A stretch of DNA of 64,000 nt from Sulfurimonas hydrogeniphila (GTDB taxonomy: Bacteria > Campylobacterota > Campylobacteria > Campylobacterales > Sulfurimonadaceae): contig NZ_CP035534.1 in NCBI RefSeq assembly GCF_009068765.1, forward strand, positions 62,001 through 126,000, given 5' to 3'. Positions 18,903 to 27,304 of the stretch are shown here, in pieces. Below the pieces are notes generated by a model, which saw only the letters and a list, made by a program, of their open reading frames with translations, did not search any database and had not been told where the DNA came from. Each line of letters starts with the position of its first letter. The first letter of the stretch is position 1. A program made the position numbers and the translations under genes.

Positions 18903-20041
18903 ACAAATATAAGTGTAATTTTGGTTCCTAAATTTTCTTTGGACTCTATGTTTATTTGAAAGTTATACTCTTCTATGATACTCTGGACAATATTTAAACC
19001 GACTCCAAATCCGCCGGCATAGGAATTTGCCCGTACAAAACGGGTAAAAATTTCCTGCAGTTTTTCTTGTTTGATACCGATGCCTTCATCTTGAATGACA
19101 AAAGAGTTGTGTGTGGTTGTGATTTTTATCTTTGTGTTGGGATGAGAATATTTTATGGCATTGCCAAGCAGGTTGTTTATAATCATTTTTGCTTTTGTCG
19201 GTGCTATTTTAAGCGGACAGTTTTGCAAATCGGTTTGGACAGTAATATTTTTTTTCTCCACAAGTTCACTGAAATAAGCAATATCTTCTTTGATAATTTC
19301 ATCAAACAGAAGAGAAACGGCCTCTTCACTCTCATTGTCAAAACTTAAAAAGCTGAGTGATGCATATATGTCATAAAGCTGTTTTGTACTGATGGAGATG
19401 TTCTTGACCGTTTTTTCATCATACTCCTTTTTTGCTTTTAATCTTGAAGTACTCATCATAATTGCTGTAATGGGTGTATTTAATTCATGGGTTGTGTCTT
19501 TGACGAAATCCTCTATCTCCTGCATTTTGTCTTTGAGCGGTTTGAGAAAAATATAGGATAAAAAGACGGCGATGACAATGATGAGAAAAGCTGTAATAAT
19601 GACAGCATAGGCAATCTTGTTTTTTATCACTTCTATATTTTTTACACACTCGTCACTTTGTACAACAATGTACTTTACATGTAAATGTCCGGCTGTCCTT
19701 TGGGTGATGAGAGTGAAAATATCATCTTTCATGTAAAAATCTTTTGAAAAATCAACCGCTTGGACAACTCTCCCGTATAACAGGTGTTTTTGTGCATCAA
19801 AAAGGGCGATAGCTTCTTTTTGAAACGCATCAAGTTTGAATTTTTTATGGTGCATATGGGCATCAATGACTTTGGCACTGACAATGTCAGCGATGTGGTT
19901 CATTTTGTAAAAATTGGCATTTTTTTCCATGGCTACCTGAGATGTGTAAAACCAGTAAGCCGCCAAAGACAAAAACATAAAAGAGCTAAGAAGATAAAGA
20001 GAGAGAAAAGAGTAGAAGGATTTTTTTGTTATTTTATTCAA
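18899..20041 (-). CDS. OmpR-partner sensor histidine kinase
   Basis: This is a 380-residue membrane sensor kinase. It has an N-terminal membrane segment (SFYSFLSLYLLSSFMFLSLA), a periplasmic part of about 115 residues and a second membrane segment (about residues 135-165). The phospho-acceptor is the histidine of TTHELNTPITA (about residue 188). The ATPase domain follows, with NLLGNAIKYSHP and GGFGVGLNIV. The signal is unknown. It overlaps its response regulator by 8 bp and is closely related to the kinase at 55585-56700, sharing the MNxxxKKSFYSF start. It is convergent with the EAL gene, with 4 bp of overlap. Confidence 0.88.
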   Translation of the reverse strand: MNKITKKSFYSFLSLYLLSSFMFLSLAAYWFYTSQVAMEKNANFYKMNHIADIVSAKVIDAHMHHKKFKLDAFQKEAIALFDAQKHLLYGRVVQAVDFSKDFYMKDDIFTLITQRTAGHLHVKYIVVQSDECVKNIEVIKNKIAYAVIITAFLIIVIAVFLSYIFLKPLKDKMQEIEDFVKDTTHELNTPITAIMMSTSRLKAKKEYDEKTVKNISISTKQLYDIYASLSFLSFDNESEEAVSLLFDEIIKEDIAYFSELVEKKNITVQTDLQNCPLKIAPTKAKMIINNLLGNAIKYSHPNTKIKITTTHNSFVIQDEGIGIKQEKLQEIFTRFVRANSYAGGFGVGLNIVQSIIEEYNFQINIESKENLGTKITLIFV

Positions 20042-20687
20042 AAATATACCCTTCCCCTCGAACAGTTTTTATTTTTTCTTTGCCTATAATTTCTCTGAGT
20101 GTTCTGATGTGCGAACGAAGCGTAGCATCACTGGGCAGCGAATCAAAGTTCCAGATATTCTGCACAAGTTCTTCGTTGGTAATGAGGCGGGATCTGTTTT
20201 TTAAAAAATAGGATAAGAGCAGTGTATCTTTGGCAGTGAGAGAGATTTTTTTGTTGTTTGCATGTACTGTTTTTTGCACAGGGTAAAATAGAGTTTCGTC
20301 ATCCAGGATGATAAACTTGTTATTTTCAATATTGAAAACTCTTTTGATGCTGAGTATTCTGGCATGCAGTTCTTCAAGTTCAAAAGGTTTTTTAATGTAA
20401 TCATGCGCACCGGCGTCAAAAGCACGCTGCAGGTGTTTTGTATCTCTGTAGGCGGTGATAAAAACAGTGGGGGTTTTGTTGCTGAAAGCTCGGAGTTCTC
20501 TGAGGAGGTCTATGCCGTCTTGACCCATCACATTGATATCAAATATAAACAGGTCATATTTGGAGTTTTCAAGATGTACATAGACTTCCTGCGCATTGTA
20601 AGCATAATCCACATGCCACTCTTCTCGCAAAAAATCCAGCAAAATATCGGACAAAACAGGGTCATCTTCCATTAAAAGTATGTTCAT
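20034..20687 (-). CDS. OmpR-family response regulator
   Basis: This 217-residue regulator has a receiver domain with the acidic pocket MEDD near residue 7, the phosphorylated aspartate in IFDINV (about residue 51) and the lysine of KKPFELEE (about residue 101). A winged-helix DNA-binding domain follows, ending in VRGEGYIFE. It is paired with the kinase at 18899-20041. It resembles the copper-region regulator at 54945-55592 along its length, so the two probably arose by duplication of a kinase/regulator pair. Confidence 0.9.
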   Translation of the reverse strand: MNILLMEDDPVLSDILLDFLREEWHVDYAYNAQEVYVHLENSKYDLFIFDINVMGQDGIDLLRELRAFSNKTPTVFITAYRDTKHLQRAFDAGAHDYIKKPFELEELHARILSIKRVFNIENNKFIILDDETLFYPVQKTVHANNKKISLTAKDTLLLSYFLKNRSRLITNEELVQNIWNFDSLPSDATLRSHIRTLREIIGKEKIKTVRGEGYIFE

Positions 20688-20713
20688 AAGTTATTTTATC
20701 CTAAAATAATGAA

Positions 20714-21493
20714 ATGATTATAAAAATTGATAATATTAATACAGATGAACTGCAGATTTACAAAGAACTCAGAGAGAATGCTTTTCGGAGTGACAGAAGT
20801 TTTATAGCTGACAGTCCGAAAGTCGTCAATCTTTTGCTTGAGAGTGATTTGGAGATAAAAAGTATACTTGCAACGCAGGAGTATTATGATGAATTTATGC
20901 CTCTTGTGCAGTCAAAAAATATTCCCAAAGTCTATCTCACAACGAAAGAGGAGATGAGCAGGATTGTCGGGCATAAGATACATCATAACTGCATGGCACA
21001 CGGCATACGTCCTGATGATATTACTTTAGAGGGGGCAGGTGAGCGTATCATCATGCTCGATAATATCACTTCAAGTGAAAATGTAGGCTCGATTGCCAGA
21101 AGTGCTGCCGCACTTGGCGTAACGAGTTATTTTTTGCCAAAATCCTCACCTCATCCGTTTAACAGGCGTGCTCTGCGTGTCTCTATGGGCTATGCGCACA
21201 GGCTGGGCATACATGTCTATAAAGATATTTTTGAGACGATTGCTGCTTTAAAATTTGCCGGTTACCGAGTCTATGCCGCAGAAGTTACCGAGGATTCCAC
21301 TCCCTTGTCCTCTTTACATGTAAGCGGCAAATGGGTACTTCTGATGGGACATGAGGGTCAGGGAATCGCACAGGATATTTTGGATCTCTGTGATGAAATT
21401 GTCAGTATAGAGATGCAGGCGGGCATTAAAAGTTTTAATGTAGGTGTGGCTGCATCCATTCTTATGTATAGCTTTGTGCTTAAGAAACAGTAA
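20714..21493 (+). CDS. TrmH/SpoU-family RNA 2'-O-methyltransferase
   Basis: This is a 259-residue RNA methyltransferase of the SPOUT class, using S-adenosylmethionine to methylate a ribose in tRNA or rRNA. The three family motifs are present: SSENVGSIARSAAALGV (about residue 120), VLLMGHEGQG (about residue 210) and AGIKSFNVGVAASILMY (about residue 237). The exact RNA target cannot be read from the sequence. It is divergent from the OmpR-type regulator and overlaps the end of the following minus-strand kinase by 14 bp. Confidence 0.85.
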   Translation: MIIKIDNINTDELQIYKELRENAFRSDRSFIADSPKVVNLLLESDLEIKSILATQEYYDEFMPLVQSKNIPKVYLTTKEEMSRIVGHKIHHNCMAHGIRPDDITLEGAGERIIMLDNITSSENVGSIARSAAALGVTSYFLPKSSPHPFNRRALRVSMGYAHRLGIHVYKDIFETIAALKFAGYRVYAAEVTEDSTPLSSLHVSGKWVLLMGHEGQGIAQDILDLCDEIVSIEMQAGIKSFNVGVAASILMYSFVLKKQ

Positions 21494-23195
21494 TACTAAA
21501 AAGAGCACCTTTGTCGGTATTGCGAACACAGAGTATGCCCGCACAGTAGTTTTCAATGATAATTTTACTCATATAGAGCCCCAGTCCTGTTCCAGTATCA
21601 TCTTTTGTGCTGAAATAAGGGTCAAAAATTTTGTTCATAATATCCTGAGGAATACCTCCTGCGTTATCTTCTATTGTAATTTCAGTCTGATTATGCTGCA
21701 GTGTCAGTGTAATGTATATATTTTTATCTTCAATATTATTTTCAATTAATGCATCTTTGGCATTGTTTAAAATATTAATGATCACTTGTCCGAGAATATC
21801 ACTTTGCATTGTAAGTGTTTTTGTATTTTTGTTTTCATAGGTAATGGAGATATTCTTTGCCTGAAATACCGGTTTTACAAGATTGATACTGTGAGTGATA
21901 ATTTCATCTATAGAAAATTCCAACTTGTCTTTTGGCCGAAAGTAGTGCATAAAATCGTTTGTGACTTTTGTCATTTCCTGGAGTTGTTTTTTTGCATTTT
22001 TGTCAAAATACTCAATAAAATCATCATTGAGTTTAGACTGTTTGTACTTGTGCCTGACTGTTTGCATAAGCATAGAAAGTGCATTGAGTGGTTGTTTCCA
22101 TTGATGCGCAATCATATTCATCATATTCCCCATCTGTGCCAGTCTGTTCTGCTGCAGCATGTGTAATTCCTGTTCTCTCTGTTTTTCTACTTCTTGTCTG
22201 ACCTGCTGCTGAAGGTTTTGATTGAGTGCTCGTAGTTTGTCTTGGGCATCTTTTCTTCTTTTTACTTCGTGTTCGAGCGAGAGGTTTATGAAATAAAGGT
22301 AAATAGAAAATGGTAAAATAATTCCAAAGGCAATGGCTAAATAAATAAGTGTCTGCTTATCGAAATAACGCTCTTTTTCTTTAATATAGCCCCATTTCAG
22401 GTAAAGAGACTGCAACTCCTGTTGGGGTAAATTGGTCACCGCTTTACTTAAAATAACATTAAGCACAGGCAGACTGCTTTGGCTTGCTATACGAAGTTGA
22501 TAAAGGTAGTCCAAATCACCGGCAACCCGCAGGTTTTGAATATTATACTGACTCATATAGTAGCTCGCTCTCACAGGTTCACTGATGGTTGCCTCTGCTG
22601 TTCCTGCTGCTACAGCCTGCAGGGCTTTGAGCTCTGTTTCGCAGGGTTTTATCACAATAGAGGGATATTTGTTTTGAATGTATGCAAAAATTGCACTTTT
22701 GTCAACAAGTGCAACACTCTTTGCCTGCAGTGACTCAATATCAGAAACCAAAAAATTGTCACGCTGCGTGATGATTTTGTTTTGCTGTGTGAGAATAACA
22801 TCTGTAAAATCCAGATACCCCAGACGTTCCTGAGTTTTTTGCGCTGCAAAAACTATATCGATTTTCCCTTTTTTTGCAGCGTCCATTAATGCATGCCATG
22901 TAGGAAAAGAGATGTATTTAAAAGAGATACCCAACTCCTGTTCAAGGAGATGAAAAAGATCCAAAGAAAAACCGGCAGTTTTGCCATCAGGAGATATAAT
23001 AACCTGGTTTGGAATGTTGGTAATACCGACAGTCAGGGGCTTCTTTAAAGTACGCAGCCATGTTTTTTCTTTTTGATTTAAGAAATTTTTTGTTGTTATC
23101 TGTTGAGGTTTTGAGAGCTCTTTAAGCTGCATGAGGAGAAAAAAACTCAAGAGGATTACAAAGGCAATGAAAAAGAGATAGCTTTTTTTATACAT
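21480..23195 (-). CDS. Sensor kinase with periplasmic solute-binding sensor domain
   Basis: This is a histidine kinase of about 571 residues. A signal anchor (MYKKSYLFFIAFVILLSFFL) leads into a periplasmic family-3 solute-binding-protein domain (about residues 60-280, with GFSLDLFHLLEQELG and DIVFAAQKTQERLGYLDFT). A second membrane segment, a coiled coil and a kinase core with IAHQWKQPLNALSM follow. It probably senses a small ligand such as an amino acid. The ATG at 23195 was chosen over 23294 because GGAG lies 6 nt upstream of it and the membrane anchor follows at once. It overlaps the preceding REC-GGDEF gene by 8 bp. Confidence 0.85.
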   Translation of the reverse strand: MYKKSYLFFIAFVILLSFFLLMQLKELSKPQQITTKNFLNQKEKTWLRTLKKPLTVGITNIPNQVIISPDGKTAGFSLDLFHLLEQELGISFKYISFPTWHALMDAAKKGKIDIVFAAQKTQERLGYLDFTDVILTQQNKIITQRDNFLVSDIESLQAKSVALVDKSAIFAYIQNKYPSIVIKPCETELKALQAVAAGTAEATISEPVRASYYMSQYNIQNLRVAGDLDYLYQLRIASQSSLPVLNVILSKAVTNLPQQELQSLYLKWGYIKEKERYFDKQTLIYLAIAFGIILPFSIYLYFINLSLEHEVKRRKDAQDKLRALNQNLQQQVRQEVEKQREQELHMLQQNRLAQMGNMMNMIAHQWKQPLNALSMLMQTVRHKYKQSKLNDDFIEYFDKNAKKQLQEMTKVTNDFMHYFRPKDKLEFSIDEIITHSINLVKPVFQAKNISITYENKNTKTLTMQSDILGQVIINILNNAKDALIENNIEDKNIYITLTLQHNQTEITIEDNAGGIPQDIMNKIFDPYFSTKDDTGTGLGLYMSKIIIENYCAGILCVRNTDKGALFSITVS

Positions 23196-24153
23196 CTGAA
23201 CTCCGCTCTTGAGTTGTGGGTGCTGTAGAAGAATCGCCGAGTTTAAAATGAGATTTTGCCTCTTTCTTTGCTGCATACATTGCCATATCTGCACTGTGTA
23301 AAAGTGCCTCTTTTGAGCTGCCCTGTATTGGGTAAACTGCTATGCCTATACTGCATGTAATGTGAAATGTATACTTTTGAAATACTACAGGAGTGCTTAC
23401 AGCCTGTATAATTTTCTCGGTAAGACTCTTTGTATCAGAGATCCTTTTTACACTTTCTACAATTAAAGCAAATTCATCACCTCCTATGCGGGCAAAGGTG
23501 TCTTCGATGCGAATAACTTTTTTTATATTTTGCGCGACAGACTGCAGCACTGCATCTCCTGCTGAGTGTCCGTATTGATCATTAATACTTTTAAAATTGT
23601 CCAAATCAATAAAAAAAAGAGTAAAGTTTTCATGGGAGTGTTGTGCTTTATTTACAGTTTCATTGAGTTTGACACTAAAGAGATGTTTGTTTGCAACCTG
23701 TGTCAATGTGTCGTAATGTGCAAGCGCATACAAGACCTCGAGCTCTTTTTCTTTTGCCTTTTTGGCATCTATGTCATTTTGAAGATTCCTGGCAATAGCG
23801 TGGAGTCTGTCATAGAGCATTTCTATGTCAACCGGTTTTGGAATAAAATAGTCTATACCTGTATTGATCGCTTCAAGCAGTTTTTCTCTTTCATCAAATG
23901 CAGAGAGAATGACAATCGGTTGCCATTTGTCGATTTTTTTAATTTCTTTGGAAAGTGTCAGTCCATCTGAGTGGGGAAGCACAATATCTGATAAAATAAT
24001 ATCAGGTTTTTTTTCTTTATAGACAGCTAAAGCCTCTTCTGCGTCAAATGCCTGGTAAAATGCTTTGAAATCATCCGCTAAAAGCATCTTCATATGTTCC
24101 TGTGCCTGCATGTCATCTTCAACATACAAAAGTGTAAAATTCTTTAAGTTCAT
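23188..24153 (-). CDS. Response regulator with diguanylate cyclase output
   Basis: This 321-residue protein joins a receiver domain (phospho-aspartate in DIILSDIVLPH, about residue 55) to a GGDEF domain with an intact active site, RIGGDEFALI (about residue 232). It should make c-di-GMP when phosphorylated. It is the only clearly active-looking cyclase in the window and lies between two membrane kinases, either of which could be its partner. Its start follows directly after the MASE1 kinase gene with no gap. Confidence 0.9.
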   Translation of the reverse strand: MNLKNFTLLYVEDDMQAQEHMKMLLADDFKAFYQAFDAEEALAVYKEKKPDIILSDIVLPHSDGLTLSKEIKKIDKWQPIVILSAFDEREKLLEAINTGIDYFIPKPVDIEMLYDRLHAIARNLQNDIDAKKAKEKELEVLYALAHYDTLTQVANKHLFSVKLNETVNKAQHSHENFTLFFIDLDNFKSINDQYGHSAGDAVLQSVAQNIKKVIRIEDTFARIGGDEFALIVESVKRISDTKSLTEKIIQAVSTPVVFQKYTFHITCSIGIAVYPIQGSSKEALLHSADMAMYAAKKEAKSHFKLGDSSTAPTTQERSSDV

Positions 24154-25767
24154 TTATTTTTTTCCTTTTGGCAGACGGATAACAAAGTTGGCTCCCTCGT
24201 GGGTATTGAAAACTTCTATTGTAGCATGTAACTGTTCCTGCAAGACCATTTTTGCCATATACAAACCCAGACCTGTTCCGTTTTTTTCCTGTTTTGTTGA
24301 GAAGTAAGGGTCAAAGATTTTGTCTTTTATGGCTTCGTCAATTCCCCCGGCATTATCCTGTATGGCAAGGAGTAGCTCTGTGCCGGTATCTTCAAGTGTT
24401 ATCTGTATCTTTTTTTCATTTTGTGTTGTTTGCAGCAGAGCATCTTTCGCATTGTTGAGAATATTTAAAAGAACCTGGTTCAGGGCATTTGGATTTGCAA
24501 AGAGTTCATAATCCTGTGCGGCATTAAATTCAATGAAAATTCCTTCATTCTTAAAAATATCGGCCGTAATATTTAAAACTTCATTGATAGCATCCTTAAG
24601 AGAAAAGGCATATATCTGATCTTCCTGTTTGAAAAAGTTTTTAAAATTATCTATAGTGTCAGACATTAAATCTATCTGTTTTTTAGAGTGGCTTTTAAAA
24701 TACTCTATTGCCTTGTCATCAAGTTTTCCTTTGGCATGTTTTGAAATTGTCAGTTGGTTGATGAGGGCAAGATTATTCAGGGGTTGTCTCCACTGGTGGG
24801 CTATCATGCTAATCATCTCTCCCATTTGGGCAAGTCTGCTTTGCTGGTAGAGAAATAATTGCTGTTCTTGGCTTTTTTTTACTTCTTTGGCAATGGTTTC
24901 TTCAAGTGTTTTCGTGTATCTCTTTCTCTCTTCAACAAGCATTCCGATGGTGAGGATTACAGAGACATGGACCAGAATAAAAAGGTTGTAGTTGATGACA
25001 TTGTCTATATGGTTGTTGAGAGTAAACGCCCCAATATCCAGATAAACCGTATAGGATGCAATGAGAGCTACAAGTACATTGAAAAAAGTTCCGTATACCA
25101 AGCCTTTGTATGCACTCGCGAGAGCGACAACAGGAAGTGTTAAGCTCAAAAGAAGAAAACTGTTTTCAATGCCAAATACTATCTGGAGTATATACACATA
25201 GGCACCAAACAGCCCTGCGCAGAGAAAAAATTCTTTCCATTGGATTTTTTGAAAGTTTGTAAAAAGGAGGAGTAAAAAGGGTGTAAAAACCAACTGCCCC
25301 ATTACATTGCCAAACCACCATGAAAAAAGATAGAGCGAAAACTTTTCAATAGAAATATAATGTGCCATAAGCAGTACGGTGTTTGAAAGTAAAGCACTCA
25401 AAGGCTGCAATACAAAAAATATCAGCAAAACCAATCCAAAAATATCACGAAATTTTTCAAGGCTGACACGGAGATGAAATTTTTTAAATAAAACAACAGC
25501 CAGGTAGGCTTCGGCTGTATTTATAAGAGCAATGCTGAGTGATACCGCAAATGAGATTTCATTGCCAAGGGCTAAGAAAAACTGTCCAAGAAAAATCCCC
25601 GGGAGAACTTTTTTGCCGAAATACAGGGCAAATGCCAAAGCAATGCCTTCTGCTGCAAAAAGTCCGACATTGATAATCGAGTTTCCGCTTAAAAGACTGA
25701 GGCTGAGTGTTCCGCTTGCATAGTATAAAAAAGCAAGAAGAAAAATAAGGAGACTATTGCGTATCAT
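24154..25767 (-). CDS. MASE1-domain membrane histidine kinase
   Basis: This is a sensor kinase of about 537 residues with an N-terminal MASE1-type membrane sensor of eight or so helices (about residues 1-290, including NVGLFAAEGIALAFALYFG). A coiled coil and a kinase core with MIAHQWRQPLNNLALI and TGLGLYMAKM follow. An upstream ATG at 25782 exists, but the sequence AAGGAG lies 6 nt before the ATG at 25767, so I chose the latter. It overlaps the preceding REC-REC kinase gene by 14 bp. MASE1 domains usually sense unknown membrane-associated signals. Confidence 0.87.
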   Translation of the reverse strand: MIRNSLLIFLLAFLYYASGTLSLSLLSGNSIINVGLFAAEGIALAFALYFGKKVLPGIFLGQFFLALGNEISFAVSLSIALINTAEAYLAVVLFKKFHLRVSLEKFRDIFGLVLLIFFVLQPLSALLSNTVLLMAHYISIEKFSLYLFSWWFGNVMGQLVFTPFLLLLFTNFQKIQWKEFFLCAGLFGAYVYILQIVFGIENSFLLLSLTLPVVALASAYKGLVYGTFFNVLVALIASYTVYLDIGAFTLNNHIDNVINYNLFILVHVSVILTIGMLVEERKRYTKTLEETIAKEVKKSQEQQLFLYQQSRLAQMGEMISMIAHQWRQPLNNLALINQLTISKHAKGKLDDKAIEYFKSHSKKQIDLMSDTIDNFKNFFKQEDQIYAFSLKDAINEVLNITADIFKNEGIFIEFNAAQDYELFANPNALNQVLLNILNNAKDALLQTTQNEKKIQITLEDTGTELLLAIQDNAGGIDEAIKDKIFDPYFSTKQEKNGTGLGLYMAKMVLQEQLHATIEVFNTHEGANFVIRLPKGKK

Positions 25768-27304
25768 TCTCTTCTCCTTCATAAACAGGCATTTCTATAA
25801 TAAATTCGGCACCCTCTTTTGTGTTTTTGACAGAAAGATTTCCTCCGCTGTGTTTTTCTATAATCATTCTTGACATATAGAGACCGAGGCCTGTTCCGTT
25901 TTTTTCTGTTTTTGTAGAAAAATAGGGCTGAAAAATTTTGTCTTGTATATGTGAAGGAATGCCTCCTGCATTATCGATGATATGTAAGCTGTTTTTGTCA
26001 ATCTTCAAAGTGATTTTCGGATGCCTAATGTTGTTTTGGACTAAGGCATCCTGCGCATTTTTTATAATATTTAACACAACCTGTACAAGTTCATTTTCAA
26101 AGGCCAAAAACTGTTGGGGTGCAGTAGTCTTTTTTTCAAAATGTATATTTTTTTGTTCGAGACTGTGTTGAACCAAAGCAGTGACAGTACGAAGAATTTT
26201 TTCAAAATCTGTCACTTTTTTTTCTTTTTGCGGTTTAAAAAAGTTTCGAAAGTCATCAATAGTATGACTTAAATAGTTGATATAGTTTTGCAGTTTTTCA
26301 GAGATTTTTTTTGCTTCTTCTGCATTAAGTTTGTCATTTTGCGCTTTGAGTTCAAGTACGATTGCCGCCGTTGCCATAGCATTGAGCGGTTGTCTCCACT
26401 GGTGGGCAATCATGGCTATCATTTCACCCATTTGGGCATGGCGGGACTGGGTGAACATAATTTCATCTTTTTTTCTGTTTTTTTCAACCTCTTCATAAAC
26501 AAGGCGTTCAAGGTTGTCATTTGTGTATTTGAGCTGAAAGTTTGCTTCTGCCAACTCTTTCTCTTTTTTGAAGTAATCTATCCACAGGTCGACTTTGAGG
26601 ATAAACTCTTCAAACACATAAGGCTTTTTTAGAAAATCATTGGCTCCGTTTTTTAATACATCCCGAATAATATCCGGCGTGGAAGTTCCCGAAAGTACAA
26701 TAATGGGAATAGACAAAAACCGGCTGTCTTTACGTAAAAGTTTTAAAAATTCCAGGCCGTGGATATCCGGGAGCTCCATATCCAGAATGATAAGATTATA
26801 CTCCTCTTTTTTGAGCTTTTCAAAGGCTGTTTTTGCTTTCATCGCTGTGTGCACATTATAGTTTCTGGGTTCAAGAACTGTTTTGATCTGTTTGCAGATA
26901 AATCGGGAATCATCGACTACCAAAATTTTATCTCTCTTTTTTGTACTGATTGTGTGAATTATTTTTACTATTTCAGAAATAGAGTATAAAAAATTGGTAT
27001 CTTTGATAATGTAATCAAGTATACCGTACTGAAACAGTTCTTCGCGAAGATCTGCATCTTGAGAAGATGTCAGGACAATAACTTTTGTTTTTGTCAAAGA
27101 CTGTATATGGGCTATGAGCTCAGAACCTTCTCCGTCAGGCAGATGTAAATCTAAAATGATAAGCTGAAACTTCAGTGTCGTCAAAAACTCTTTTGCCTCG
27201 GCAAGTGTATGGGCCTGTGAGATCTCAAAACCAAGAAGTGTCAGCTCTTTTTTTATGAGATTGTTTATGGTACGGGAATCTTCTATTACTAAAATATTTT
27301 TCAT
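25754..27304 (-). CDS. Histidine kinase with two N-terminal receiver domains
   Basis: This 516-residue soluble protein has two receiver domains in tandem (phospho-aspartates in LIILDLHLPDGEG, about residue 52, and LIILDMELPDIHG, about residue 173). A coiled coil leads to a kinase core with MIAHQWRQPLNAMATA and a C-terminal ATPase ending in FIIEMPVYEGEENDTQ. Such proteins act as phosphorelay hubs taking input from other kinases. It overlaps the gene before it by 4 bp (ATGA) and the gene after it by 14 bp, so the set is translated as a unit. Confidence 0.88.
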   Translation of the reverse strand: MKNILVIEDSRTINNLIKKELTLLGFEISQAHTLAEAKEFLTTLKFQLIILDLHLPDGEGSELIAHIQSLTKTKVIVLTSSQDADLREELFQYGILDYIIKDTNFLYSISEIVKIIHTISTKKRDKILVVDDSRFICKQIKTVLEPRNYNVHTAMKAKTAFEKLKKEEYNLIILDMELPDIHGLEFLKLLRKDSRFLSIPIIVLSGTSTPDIIRDVLKNGANDFLKKPYVFEEFILKVDLWIDYFKKEKELAEANFQLKYTNDNLERLVYEEVEKNRKKDEIMFTQSRHAQMGEMIAMIAHQWRQPLNAMATAAIVLELKAQNDKLNAEEAKKISEKLQNYINYLSHTIDDFRNFFKPQKEKKVTDFEKILRTVTALVQHSLEQKNIHFEKKTTAPQQFLAFENELVQVVLNIIKNAQDALVQNNIRHPKITLKIDKNSLHIIDNAGGIPSHIQDKIFQPYFSTKTEKNGTGLGLYMSRMIIEKHSGGNLSVKNTKEGAEFIIEMPVYEGEENDTQ

